64,000 bases of DNA from Hibiscus mutabilis (Eukaryota; Streptophyta; Magnoliopsida; Malvales; Malvaceae). The notes below the pieces were generated by a model. It made no database searches, had not been told where the DNA came from, and saw nothing but the letters and a program-made list of their open reading frames with translations. Position 1 is the first letter of the stretch. Every line of letters starts with the position of its first letter. The stretch is from contig CM033741.1 of NCBI GenBank assembly GCA_019671005.1, forward strand, positions 620,001 through 684,000. Reading direction: 5' to 3'. Made by a program: the position numbers and the translations under genes. This document shows positions 21,740-34,189 of the stretch, piece by piece.

Positions 21740-24083
21740 TGTTAGCTATACATATACAAAAGAATATAAAGGTGATGATAGAGTACTTTTCAAGTGTTAC
21801 AATCTTTAGTGCTCTATTTGGAAATATACGTTATATTTGATTAAAAGTATTCATTGAAACAAAATATTTTAAAGTAGTTGAATGGTTCAAATTTCGAGGA
21901 ATTTTAGACAAAATTTTCCACGATCCTCATATTTAATAGATTAAGCTAATATATTACACATGGGTCATCATCCCGGAACAAATCATAGTCAGCAGACAAG
22001 GGGCAGCAAATCACAAATGCTCAACCATTTATTATTTATATTTCCGTACATTACATGAACATCATTTGTATTTTCTAAGGAATTTTATAATATGATATCT
22101 AGCCTTTTCCTTCCTATTTTTAAGCACCGAGTTTCGGAAAATTCCAACAAGTTTAAACTTTATTAATCAACTTTTAATGAGGTTCACATTTAAAGTAACA
22201 TGTACATTATCGACACATCAATCTACGTTCAGTCTTATCCAAAATCAAAAGTAAGTCATTTTTTATTCGATAAGTTCAGTTGGAGTGAAATTAAATTTAA
22301 AATATTCTTAAATATCGGATTAGTTTTGATCATTGCATTCCATTAATCAAATTTTCATTTAAATTTAATTAATAAATATAAAATATATTAGATTTTATCA
22401 AATTTATGATGAAAGTGAAAGAAAAAACATATAAGAAAATATTTTGTATCTGTCGGCGATTGACTTTTGGTGTGGTGATATGCAGGGACTAAGCTATTAA
22501 GCTCTTGGGAGAAGCTGGTATTTCTGGCTAGAGAATTTTTTCTTTTACTCTTTAATTTTTTATATATTTTTAAAAAATAGTATAATTGTGAATTTATCCC
22601 CATCCATCCACTTTTAACCGTCCATGGTGATGTAGAATTCATTCAGTAATCCTAATAAACGAGAGTTTGATTCATAAAAGTAAAACTTTTAGTTGTGTAT
22701 TTAAGACCATGTAGACCTATAAAAATATTTTAAAAAATATTATTATAATATGATCTAAAATTAAAATAAGTTAATAAATTTTAATTAAATTGGTACCCAA
22801 TTAATTCATAACATAAAACTTAATCCCAACTTTAATACAAACACATATATGATATAAATTCTAAATAATAAATCCAATTGGTCAAGTATGATAAATCAAA
22901 GTAAGAAAATTCTTATTATTCAAAGTTTGACCATAATCATAAATATCAAACCGACAAAAGTTTTTGTTTCATGTTGAAATGCACACGTTTAATCAATAAA
23001 ATATTTATAATAAATGCTAGTTTATGTCAGCATCGACTCGTTATGTTTTTTTTTCTATTTAATTATAGAAAAGTGTCAATTATTCAATTAATTTCTCACA
23101 TTAATATTGATTTATTCTTACGTATATGATAGGTTATTTAGGTCATCGCCCTCGCTGTAGGCTTATTCTCTAAAAAAAGCAATTTTTCTTTAAAAAAATT
23201 GAATTGTATTCAAAGTGAAAAGATTACAAAATAACCATACCACAAACATTAAAATTTCTATACATCAAATAGAACAATAAAACTCTAAGGGTGTGAAGTC
23301 AATAAAGTACAAGACTTATCACTTTTAAAAGATCTAATAATCTTTTGATAAAATCTAGTAATACTACTACTTTGACCAGAGTGTTTTAAGAAAAAAGTAA
23401 GTTCTTTCGTTGCTTGATCTTGGCAAAACGACAACACCACAAAAGGGAATCAAACTTTACTGACCACCGATCTTCGCTGATAACAACGCTCGAGTGATAT
23501 TCGTCATACGAACGTTAAACTGATAAAGCAGATAACACTGTCACAAAGACAGACTAACACTGTCATAAAAGCAGACGAAACTACTGCCATAAAAGCAGAC
23601 AAAAAACTGCAACAAAGATAAATTTTTTTATTTATATACAAAATCAGCAAAATGATCAAAGACTGTCGTCGAAAAAAAAATTCTAACAAAAAAAGAATTT
23701 TAAAAATTTAAAAACTCTTTGTAACCGCTTCAGTAAAATGAAAGAAGTCAAAAGGAATTGAATTAAAATCGAAATAAATAATCAAAGCATGCAGAGACAC
23801 GAGGTATGCAAGGCTTTAACTTCTTTTTCTCTTTGGTGGGCCAAATATCAATATATGTATTATTTCGATCACATTTTAAGACTAACAAGAGTTAGTAATA
23901 ATTATTAAATATATCGTATTTAAATTTTAAAGATAATAATATTGAAATATGTAAAATAAACTTTGACTATAAATATAAAAAACACCATTTCAATATGACA
24001 CGTTGAAGTATAAGTAGGTTGTCACGTTAATACGATTGACATTTAAATGTTTTAATTGGTGTTATCGTTAAATATAATAATTT
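21740..24083. other. Intergenic, no gene seen
   Basis: AT-rich DNA. Short imperfect repeats of about 22 bases with the core ACTGTCATAAAAGCAGAC occur at about 23525-23615. No recognisable gene, RNA gene or complete transposon was seen. Confidence 0.5.
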
Positions 24084-24393
24084 GAGTAATTTTTTTTATG
24101 GAGCTACAGCTTTCAATCACACCATTCTGAAAGAATAACCGAAAATTAATAAGGGAGAAAATATGTTCATATTTTTCCTTAATCCTTTATTAAGACACAC
24201 GCTTTATAGAGAAAACTGTCTGAATTTAAATCTTTTAGAGTAATTTTGTTTTACGGAGCTACAGTTTTCAACCACGCCATTTTGAGAGAATAACCAAAAA
24301 AATAATAAGGGAAAAAATATGTTCATATTTTTTCTTATTCCTTTATTAAAATACACTTTATAAAAAACTGCTCGAATTTGAATCTTTTAAAGT
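24084..24393. repeat. Tandem duplication, about 155-bp unit
   Basis: Two diverged copies begin at about 24084 and 24238. They share GAGTAATTTT, GGAGCTACAG, AGAATAACC and AAATATGTTCATATTTTT in the same order. The copies differ by scattered substitutions and small indels. Function is unknown and there is no ORF. Confidence 0.7.
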
Positions 24394-25149
24394 AAACATC
24401 AGTTTTTCACTGAAAAAAAAGTTAAAAAATAAATGGGGGAAATAGCACGAAGAATGAATTTAAAATAAATAAATGAATAATTTTTTTAATGGAATAAATT
24501 AATTTTTTTTGTGATTGATGAGGTGGACTAAAACGCTCGTGCTTAGCTTAGTGTACACTTTAAAAAAGTCTGTAAAACGCTGAATTTACGATCTTTATTT
24601 TTTTCAGAAGGAAATGTTTTTTTCAAATCGATATTGGGATTGACAAATACTTTCCAAAGCTTACATTCCAATATTTTATTGATCTTTATGCCTTTTTGGA
24701 TTTTAATTTCTTAAGTTAAACAAAGTAATGTGAAACCCAAGGCCAAGAAACTTGCTAGCTAGGTAATTCATGAATCAAGGATTTCACACATGTTGCTTAC
24801 GTACGTATGTGTCTCAAAAACTAGTTTATTTAATACAAATTTAATTTTAATATTTAATTTTAATATTTTGTAACTATTTATTATATATATAAAAATTTAA
24901 TTTTATGTTTGTAATTATCATTTTCTTCAACTTTGTAACTTAATCGTCTACTCTTAAGTATGTTCCTTATCATGCCTTATCATAAAAAATAAAGTTTAGA
25001 ATTTAGGTTAGGGCATGATATATTTTTTAAAGTTTAGAATTTGAGGTTTAGGTCGTGTTTAGAATTTAATTTTTTAGGGAATGGAAAGGGGCACGGAAAG
25101 GGACACCAAAAAGGGGTATATATTTTTGTTCATTCAAATTGAAGTTATA

Positions 25150-25385
25150 TTTTGATACACATCAAATATAAAAAAATTCACATAACTCTTCCTTAAAATC
25201 TAAAATCGAAACCCACAACATTAACACCTTAAATCATAAACCCTACACTCTAGCTTTAAATATTAAATTCTAAACCCTACAACCTAAACCCCTACCCTCT
25301 CAACTCTAAACTAAATTTTTAACCCCTAACTTTAACAAGCACATATAAACTAAATTTACACGTTCGTGTGTATCAATTTTTTTCT
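25150..25385. repeat. MITE of the telomere-like-core family
   Basis: Starts TTTTGATACACATC and ends CGTGTGTATCAATTTTTT, with a core of CTAAACCCTA-like strings. It is the same family as the cluster at 10140-12216. Confidence 0.6.
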
Positions 25386-26039
25386 TCGAATTAATACTCA
25401 CCGTTGATTTTGTCTTACAGCTACAATAACAAATTTTAATTGAACGTTGTTTGTATTTTTTTTTGTTAAAGAAAAACAATTTAACATTGATTATTGAGAT
25501 ATCAAATCAACCAACGATGATTGAACTAGTAGATTTCACCTCTCTTCTATCGGAATATTTTTCTGACATCACCCGTCCAAAGTAGAAGCAACTGTTGTTC
25601 TTTTTCAATTGCATATCTTTCTTTCTTTGTGTTGAAGTTCATTGCATCTCAAGACAAGCATAGGCCGGTCACTTTCAATCCCTACCTATTTGTCTCTAGT
25701 ATTTTGTTCTTACGCCACGTTGTTCATTAACACGGGCTCCTTTTCTCTCTTTTGGTGAGATTTTGTTCTCCCATGCCTAACACTTTTACAACTGCCATTC
25801 ATATGTTTAATTAATCATTGTTTTTCCGACTGAGATGGTGCTTTAAGTCGTTTAAACAATGTCAGAGATTTAAATTTTAGTACAATAAATAGAAAAAATT
25901 AGGTTAGGAAAGTTACCTTCATATTAAGACTTTGTAAAATTCTATCTGAATTAGTCGACTAATAAGTCGAATACAAGTAGTTAAACGAAAAATAACTTGA
26001 TTTATGTATAAAAAGAACAAGTGGATGGCCATGGACACT

Positions 26040-28030
26040 CAACCAGTTATAGAATCATTCCCCGGCGGTGGCTCCTTATTGGGCCATCTTTTTTCCTTGA
26101 AAAGTTGAAGACTTGCAAGCAAGCACGCACAGTTTCGTTTTTAAGGTTTATATTAACTCCCGAAATTCCGGTATAAAAAAGGTTTGACTTTACACAACAC
26201 CCAGGACGAAGAAATGAATGAAATGGAGATAATTGGCAAGATATGGCCAGATACTTGATTAGACAATGACTTGGGTTCGTCCTCATCTTTGGCGGTGCCC
26301 AACTCGATAGCTTTAAATCGCCGAAATTGTTGCAGGGTCCCCTGAAGGTAGAGAAACGAGTAACATGTGCTCCAACCAGACAGTCGGCCGTTGTCTTTTT
26401 TGTCTTGTCCTGGATGCAATGCAATGCATTTGGACTAAGGAGAGTGAAACAAAGGGGATGGGAGTTTCTGTTCCTTTTTACGCTGGAAATGATGGAGAGA
26501 AGAAATGGCAGTTTACAAGGTCCTACATTACTGTGAAAGATGCGACAAACTTCCACATCATCAGCTGAACCAGAATTCTTTTCGTTTAACAAATTAAGAT
26601 AATCTTACTCGAACTCAGGGAGTTAAGCATTAGACAGTATCATACGGCTGTCAGAGACGCATTTGTCAATGATATGCTGACCGATGGCGGTCCCTGTCAA
26701 AATATCCTCCGCACATTGTCCATTGGTGGGATATACAATGTTTAATTTAATCACCATTGTCCATTGGTAGCAGGGTTGATTTTTGAACTAATTCAAGACT
26801 ATACCTAGAGGCTAAACAGACTCCAAATTTTCAACTTTCTTTGCAGTTGACTAGCGGCAATGAATTGAACTCTACATACTATTTGTCAATAAAACCTTTC
26901 TACCAAACCTAGATGGATTTTCAATATGACGGCTTTTGGTTTACGAATCCAGTATGTCACAAGATTCAGTCAAAAATTTCATCTTCAGACAGAGGAAGGT
27001 CAACCCATCTGCAACCGTGCTTGAAAAAGCTGACAATCGACAAAGGGTACATCAAGTGGTGGGAAAATAAATCCCACATCATTTAAATCAAGCATTTAAC
27101 GTATTTGGTCTCAGTAAGCAGTAGAGCAACAATGGAGGAAGCGGATGTCGATTTCAACACACTCGGACTTCACATGATCGGGCACAAGCTCATTGAACCA
27201 CTGTCGATCTCCAACAAAGTAATAAAAGACATCTCTGGTATCATGTTTTATACTCATGACTCGACAAGCACTGTCCTCGTTTCTTTCAGCTACTGATAAA
27301 ACACTTGTACGTCGACAACAAATGGAAAAGCTTATGCATGGTACAACCAAGTCGGTAGCATTCGATGCCAAAGAGACGAGTAAAACGGTGCATATCAACG
27401 TAACTTTGTGCCCTTTTATGGGAAGAACTCCGCTCCATGATGACACCCTTCCCTGTGGGCATCGGACTGGATAACAAAAGGATGGTCATAATCTTGTAGC
27501 ATGCAATGGGAAGGATGGCATCATTAAGGGGAGAGGATTGCCATGAGTTCAAGCCAGAGGATGGATTAAGGATGACGGAGGGCTCAAACATGAGCCACCT
27601 CATCAGCTTTGTTCGTATGGTAACTCCAAAGCTTAGTACCATTCTTCATATGAAGCATGGATTAATGGTCACTGTTGACTATAGATGTGGTTGAACAGTA
27701 TAAAAATTTAAACGGTCCATATGCAATAAGAATAAATTATTGGTGGCCGTAGTGTTTTTTTGGTACAAGACTAGTTTGCCTATGATTGGAATAAGATATG
27801 GTAGAAATTGAGTTTGTATTAAAATACCCAATAAAATAGATTTGGACACGTCCGTTACCCTTGTGTATGAAAAATTATTAAATGAGTTTGACTCGTCACG
27901 TTATTTATGATCTCATCTAATAAAATTTTCCATGTCATTTTTTTCAAGGTGAATCTTCACCTCTTTCCTACGTGTAATTAAAGAGTAGGTAGTTACTTAG
28001 AAGTTACACTAAAATGGATGAATATTATTG
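26040..28030. other. Coding-like composition, not identified
   Basis: This stretch is less AT-rich than its surroundings and has overlapping ORFs on both strands (minus 26592-26047 and 27446-27111 are the longest). The minus-strand peptide around 27200 (YFVGDRQWFNELVPDHVK) does not match a family that I know. Frames shift and no clean exon set could be built. It may be a decayed retroelement or gene fragment. Confidence 0.25.
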
Positions 28031-28327
28031 GATGAACTATGAATGACGTTATAAGCCGGATCTATCTAATAATATATCCTTGTGTGTGGGTGAAAAAGAG
28101 CAGCCCTCGGATTCGGGTGTATGGTTTAAAAGATCAATGTATAATGCAAAAAAACCTGTTGAAAATTCTCAGCAGTTCAAACTTCCAGTCCAGATTGACA
28201 AAACAAAAAGACACCCAACAGTCCAACTGTTCCACATCAAAAAGGAAAGAGAATAAGATAAACTAAGATTGCGGTAAAACAGAACCTACACATATGATAG
28301 CCCAAAACTCCTGACCAGTTTGAAAAC

Positions 28328-30592
28328 TTATGCCTTGAGTCGACCATAGAATTTCTGTTTTTCCTGTGTTGTTTTTGGAAACGCCCGTGCCCAAACTTTC
28401 AGGAGGTGTCGATGAACTTGAGTTTGATTTCCTTCAGAGCCACACGAGATGTCTGGTTAATGAGAGACTGGCGAAGTGTAACCACCCTCTTCATAGGTCC
28501 AACACATCCTCCTTTGATCATCAGGTAATCACTCTTCACAACACCATAGTGAGGGAAGCCACCGATTAGGGTAATATCTTTCTCGGTCCTGAACAAAAGA
28601 CGACACATTCATCAATGATATTAAGCAGAACTACTACAAGACCTTCAAAACCAATCCGATCTGCTGGAGGTATATACTTAGGTATAATCTACGGAGTTAA
28701 ATAGACTAATGGACTCATCTGTCGTAATCGGTTATGGCAGAGTGGGTCTCATCACCAACCTTACCAACCCTGTAGACCTTCTTGTTCAGCTCAGTATGAT
28801 GGTGGTATCCATTCTGACCTGCCCTGGCAACCGTAAATGAGACCCTAGCAGGATGCCATGCACCAATACAAGCAACCTTACGCATACCTCTATGGGTCTT
28901 ACGGGGCAGACATGTGACACCCCAACGGGTGACAACACCTTCGTAATGTCACAGGCCGTCAGCCGAGGCCCGAGTCATTGGCACCACGGGGTGCACACCA
29001 GGATTCCCAAGAGGTTCAGATAGAGATCTTGGGCCCAAAGAGACCACCAGACCTAGCCCGATCCGTGGAGGATTCAGGAGGGTAATTCGGTCAAAGCATC
29101 ATCTATTTATTTGAAATATAATATGTAGATAATGTTTGTGATAATTAGAGATTTGAAATTGAGATTTAATTAGATAAGATCAATCTCGACCATTGATGTA
29201 AATTTATATATACCGTCGGATTAGGGGAAACTCAACTATAAATAGAGGTTTTCCCCTTCTCATTTGATGTATCCAAGTTTCCAAGGAATAAAGGCATTTA
29301 CTCTAAATCCTCTGAGTGTTCTTGTGTTCTTTCTTTGTTCTTGAGCGTTCTTTCGAAGTTCTTCTTCGCTCATCTCTTTTGATCCGATTCCAAGTAGAAC
29401 GCTTTGCGTTTGTCGGTGCTTGGGAAGTTTGATCTTCCGAGAGAGTTGAAAAGACTTACTTAGGCGTTTGTCTTGAGTCACATCGCCTAAGGCCGCACGG
29501 TGGGCTAGTTGGAACTCTAGCCACGTGACAGTAACCTTTACCCTTTCTGACACCAATGATATCGATCATTTCATCCTTCTGGAAAACATCAACAATGGGG
29601 ACTTGCTTCTCAAAGAACTTGTCAGCAATAGTTCCACCATTGACTTGGATCTCCATTAGGTGTGCCTTCAATCCCTTCATTTTCCTAATCTGTAATGTAC
29701 TTGGTCAGAAATTTTGGTCCACCTTGAAACAGGTTTTAATAAATAACCTGATTGTGGGCCAGGACCCTAATAACAGTTGCATATTTCTTCATCTTTTCCA
29801 ACTGAGCCTGGATGCTCTTCTTCCCATCTTCACTTTCATACTGCTTTGAGTACTTGACGAAAGCCTTCTTCTTGGACTTGCACCAGTGCTTGTAGAACCG
29901 ACGTTTGACCTCCTCGCTCAGATGCTGAGCCCACACGGTGTTCAATGAGCGGAGACCGCGTGGTGTCTTCACATATCCGACAACCCCAACAATCACCATA
30001 GGAGGGGTTTCAATGATTGTAACAGCTTCACACGTCTCCTTCTTGTGAAGCTCCATAAAGAAATAAAAATATATAATCAACTACAATTCCAATAAAATTT
30101 AAAGATACATAAACAGATATACAAAAAGCAATTCAATCAAAGAAGCTCAATGCAATTTCAGGAAAATGTTCACAAAGCTTGGGCCTCGGAGAGAAGATAA
30201 CTGCATCACAAGCAAACAATAAGAATAATCGGGGGAGTTAGTTGACGAAAACCAACTTACTAGATCCGGGCTTTTCGACCTCTCTGACAATGTGAGTCAT
30301 ACCAGCCTTGTACCCCAAAAAGGCAGTGAGCTTGCAAGGTTTGTTAGGGTCATCCTTTGGGAATGCCTTCACTGCACCAACACAAAACATCATATCATCA
30401 GATAAAAACTCAATGGCTGCAAATCAGTTGCAATACTAGAATTTCTACAGCTACATCATCGGCATACTATTATTGTTAAATAAACAAAAGAAAATGTAAG
30501 TGGATACCTTTTCCTCTGTGACGAGAAGCTCGCTTCCTTGGAAGAAATCCAAGGGAGCCATGCCTTGGGTGCTCAAATTTCCAGTGAGACAT
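28328..30592 (-). pseudogene. Ribosomal protein L3 (uL3) pseudogene
   Basis: The parent family is a core protein of the large ribosomal subunit near the peptidyl-transferase centre. Exons read on minus are 30592-30508 (ATG, MSHWKFEHPRHGSLGFLPRK), 30371-30261, 30052-29748 (ETPPMVIVGVVGYVKTPRG), 29689-28719 (interrupted by an LTR) and 28588-28328. Introns are kept, so this is a duplicated gene, not a retrocopy. Lesions seen: the acceptor of exon 3 reads GG instead of AG (30054-30053); about eight codons are missing after GGTIA (near 29620); a 584-base solo LTR splits the Tyr-Glu codons at 29534/28947; the donor after exon 4 is AT instead of GT (28718-28717); a TGA stands at 28401-28399; and a one-base gain near 28370 shifts the last codons. 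A non-coding first exon (about 30830-30732) with a CTAGGGTTT telo-box, typical of ribosomal protein genes, is still visible. It is clearly dead. Confidence 0.93.
28947..29530 (+). mobile_element. Solo LTR inside RPL3 exon
   Basis: The unit starts TGTCAC and ends GTGACA and is bracketed by the 4-base duplication GTAA (28943-28946, 29531-29534). Removing it and one GTAA restores the L3 codons for GYEGVV exactly. It contains a TATA box (TATAAATA, 29237-29244) and an AATAAA (29287-29292) in plus orientation, which marks it as an LTR rather than a DNA MITE. It is antisense to the L3 gene. No internal retroelement sequence remains, so LTR-LTR recombination removed it. Confidence 0.85.
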
Positions 30593-30895
30593 TCTTCCGA
30601 GTCTTCACCAAATAATATAAACATAACCAAAATATATATATATTAAAATCTATAAACAAAGCAATGTTCTTCCTATATATCTACAGAATTAACAACGAAT
30701 AAAAGAGGCACAACAGAAAGTGCTCATTACCTGTGGCTGCTACTGTTGCTTGCTGGATACGGCTGCTCTTACTTCCAAGTTGCAGGATCACTAAAACCCT
30801 AGCTCTTGTTTCTTATAACATAACTAGAATTAGACCCGCTTTCCTTGGGCTTCTTTTCCTTTTTAGTAATTATTACTAATCAATTAATTTAAAAT

Positions 30896-31495
30896 GGAGT
30901 AAAATACACCATTCATCACTCAACTATCTTCTCACTCCTATTTTTGTCATTCAACTTTTAAAATTTTTAATTTACTAGCTAAACTTTTGAATTGCTCTTG
31001 TTTTGGTCACTCTGAAATATTTTATTATTATTTTTAATTTTTTTAATATTATTAAATATAAAAATAATTTAAAATAAATAATCAACGACTGTTTGATCCC
31101 AAATTGCACTAGTGGATACGTTTTGACACGCTGAGTTCGAATATGGTGTTTGTTTCACCAGAAAATGTCTCGAAACCTTAAATCTCGTTCGAAACTTTTT
31201 AGTTTTCTCACTTACGATATCTTTTTCATGGACTTCAGAGCACTTTCCGACAAAATGAAGGTCGAATTTGAACTTAGGGGCCGACGATCAGTTGGATTTA
31301 ATTTTATATTTTGAATTATTTTATATTACATTATAATAAAAAAAATGCCAAAAAATAAAAAAAAATAATAAAATAATCGAGAGTGACCAAAATAGGAACA
31401 ATCCGAAAATTCAATTAGTAAATTGAAAAGTTTAAAAGTTGAGTGACCAAAATAGGAGTGAGAAGATAGTCGAGTAATGAATGGTGTATTTTACC
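30896..31495. mobile_element. Mutator-like MITE, 600 bp, perfect 9-bp target duplication
   Basis: The ends GGAGTAAAATACACCATTCA and, inverted, GGTAAAATACACCATTCATT carry TIRs of about 130 bases. The flank ATTTAAAAT is identical on both sides (30887-30895, 31496-31504). It lies just upstream of the probable L3 pseudogene promoter. The termini and the inner TTTTGGTCACTC motif tie it to the elements at 17189 and 21112. Confidence 0.85.
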
Positions 31496-32349
31496 ATTTA
31501 AAATGATATTTTAGTAAATAATTATTGACTAATTCTTATTTAAAATTGAATTATTTTAATAATAATTAAAATGATGTTTATAATATCTATATTTGTCTAT
31601 TAGAAAAACAATATATATGTTTGTATTTTATTATCGTCATCATCTATATAAAAATATAAATGTGAAAAAAACTTTCAAACTCATCCTTAGTTATTTAATT
31701 TTCTATAATAATATTTATCACATTTTTAATAAAATGACAATTCCTACTTATGTATGGACAAAAATAGTTAAATTTTGTATTGAATAAATTCATCTTCACT
31801 TACAATTTTTCGTTAACTCCAAAAAAAGTTTTAACTTCCCAACTTGTTTGAATTCATTTGGTGAAAACAATTAAAACACAGATTTAAATTGATCAAAAAA
31901 ATCATAGTTTTCCTTCGAATGAAATGATGTACTCCATAATTATTCGACCTCAAATTTAAAAATTTGTCAAAATAATCTACTAATCGTATAAATTATAAAT
32001 TTATTTTGTACTGTACTCTAATTAGATGTTTTTATTTTTTATATGATTTAAAACATAAAATTTAAAATATTTCAATAAGAAATACTGAACCAAAAAAGGG
32101 AAGTAGCCGCAGCCAAATGTTTAACAATTTTCATGTCCTTTTCCTTCTAGTCTCCTATCTTATTATAATAAGAATAATAAAATATAATTAATATAAAATC
32201 TAACTAAATTAGGTGGTCTTTTTTCAAGTATTTCATAGCATTTCTTTAATTCTCGGTCTATAATATTACTCTCGTCTCCAAAAAAAACATTGTCCTCAAG
32301 GTTCGAAGCACGAATTGCCCTTTAAAACTTCTCCACAATGTTTTGAACT

Positions 32350-32685
32350 TCCTATCAAATTTGGCCACAAAAACTGTAAGACCTGGTTCCTTAGTAGCCT
32401 CAACAAAATCTTGATCTTCCACAACCAAGACACCGACTTGAACATGGTCATAACTAAAGAAACCAGAAATAGCACCAATGCCATAGTGAATATCAGCAAA
32501 TTTTTCATTCTTCTTATATATTTTTGACTCACTTGCCTTGTACTTGGAATGAAAATAACATGAAACAGAGAAATAACACTTAGGTGATGGTACGTACAAA
32601 TTTGAGCTTGCATTATCAAATATAACAATGAAATGTTGTGGTGGAGTTCCTACACCAATCTCACTGTAGCATTGAGCATCCATGT
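32350..32685 (-). pseudogene. Aspartic protease (phytepsin-like) fragment
   Basis: About 110 codons match the N-terminal lobe of plant A1 aspartic proteases: GVGTPPQHFIVIFD, SSNLYVPSPKCYFS, CYFHSKYKASES and ATKEPG. The catalytic DTGSS reads DNASS here, so the active site is gone. The piece is continuous across positions where phytepsin genes usually have introns, which suggests a cDNA source. It starts and stops abruptly. Confidence 0.8.
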
Positions 32686-32789
32686 TGCAGCAGCAAATCA
32701 TTTGATTGACACCAAGGCTAGCACAAGCTGAAAGAATGCTTAGGAAAGTGACATCACTCGACTCTATATTTGATTGTAGAATTTGTTGA

Positions 32790-33345
32790 ACAAGCCCCAG
32801 GTTTCTTTATGACAACCCAGATGTGTATAACCATCGATCATCATATTCCACGAAATGACGTCCTTTTGCTCTAAACCTTCAAAGATTTCAAAGCTGTGTC
32901 CAAATCGCCACACTTGGAATACACATCGATAAGTGCATTAATAAGATGAATAATAAAACCAAATCCATATTCATCAATCCAAGACCGAACCGACTTCTCC
33001 ATTTCAAGAGAATCCAACTGAACACAAGCTGAAAGGACCGTCACCACTCACCGATGTGCTTTCATTAGTGACACCATTTGCTCCAATCATCTCTTTGAAA
33101 AAGGCCAATGCTTCGTTGTATCGACCAGTTCAGACATATCCCACAAGCATCGCATTCCATGACATTTCATCTCGCTCGGGAATTTCATCGAAAAGTTCAC
33201 GAGCACTTTCCATATAACCGATAGCAATATATCCAGTTATCAACATTGTGTAAGAGACCGCATCTCTTAAAAGACTTTTATCAAACACCAGGCACACATT
33301 ACCCGATTTACTACTTTGGACGTACATATTAATAGACTTCCCATT
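32790..33345 (-). pseudogene. PPR protein fragment (E/DYW-class)
   Basis: Fragment of an organellar RNA-binding PPR protein. Readable parts are LRDAVSYTMLITGYI, ARELFDEIPERDEMSWNAML (33330-33130), and in a shifted frame further on MEKSVRSWIDEYGFGF and VYSKCGDLDTALKIFEGLEQ (about 33010-32830). The repeats are of the P-L-S type. The frames are broken between blocks. Confidence 0.75.
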
Positions 33346-33439
33346 AATAGAAGCCTAAATTGGTAAGGATCATCAAATTTGACAAGAACTTTTACATGTC
33401 TAATCACCCATGAATTCAACAAAGTGAAAGAGTTCACTC

Positions 33440-33925
33440 AACAAAAGTGAAGTCACAATCTTGAAATAGAGTAAAAATCACTTTGATGGACTCCTCAATT
33501 TCTCCTTTGATCTCCAAGGGAAGGGTTGTAACAAGTGAACCACAAGCTTTTGATGTGAAAGATGAACTGATTGGGACAAATACAGTCTTTACTTTGTTCT
33601 AGTTCTCTTGAATTTTAATTCCTCCACCCACTGAAAAGCTAGTGTTGTTACTAAGTCGCTCCGAGACAATGTTAAAGTAGAACTCTTCATTGTGAGGAAT
33701 AAAAGGTTCAACAATGAATGTTGTGAGAGGTCTTTTACATCCACCCATTTCCACCTCTTTGCCAATGTGCTCTTTCACAAAAGCAACAGCTCCAGCGAAA
33801 TCAAGATTTAGACCAACCAAACTACTCTTCTCATGCTTTCCAAATAACACATCAGGTTTAACAACCAACTTTTGCGACAAAAGCCAAGGCTCCTTCTTTG
33901 CTAGCTCATTGAAATCAGTTGACTC
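33440..33925 (-). pseudogene. ATP-citrate lyase subunit A fragment
   Basis: Matches cytosolic ACLA: ESTDFNELAKKEPWLLSQ, KLVVKPDVLFGKHEKSSL, VEMGGCKRPLTTFIVEPF and SVGGGIKIQEN. The Trp after QEN (WDKVK in the family) is TAG here (33601-33599). Beyond it the same frame goes on (KVKTVF, TTLPLEI, FQDCDFTFVE). Plant ACLA genes have many introns but this copy has none. It is fused in frame to the fragment upstream. Confidence 0.85.
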
Positions 33926-33929
33926 CATC

Positions 33930-34189
33930 ACATTTATGCAGACCTTGGTCATCATTTCAGCAAGCTATCGCACTGTGACTTCATTATTTGGGTCGCCAAC
34001 ATTGAAAATATGACCATTAGTTTTGTCTGTCATAACTCTTGAAACACCCTCACTTGAACAATCACTACCAGACATGAAATCAAGACTATCCACGCAAACT
34101 ACCTCAATCCTCTTGTTCTTTTGAAACTCATTTCCCATGCTGCCATAAAGCGGTTGATCGTCAATTTTAGTATCTTTTGGTATTGACAT
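33930..34189 (-). pseudogene. UDP-apiose/UDP-xylose synthase (AXS) fragment
   Basis: The strings LDFMSGSDCSSEGVSRV and TNGHIFNVGDPNNEVTVRQL match the MDFIPGIDGPSEGVPRV and NGHIFNVGNPNNEVTVRQL segments of AXS. About 40 residues that separate them in the enzyme are missing. A CAG to TAG change breaks the frame at the Gln after TVR (33965-33967). It continues without a break in frame into the ATP-citrate lyase piece. Confidence 0.8.

Noticed and set aside
26327..27694. Several overlapping ORFs on both strands, considered as a copia or gypsy RNase H
   Set aside because: No catalytic motif or ordered domain could be read. Weak likeness around HVKSECVEID was not enough to name it.
29260..29556. 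98-codon minus-strand ORF as a separate gene
   Set aside because: It lies almost wholly inside the solo LTR and ends in the L3 exon; it is a chance frame.
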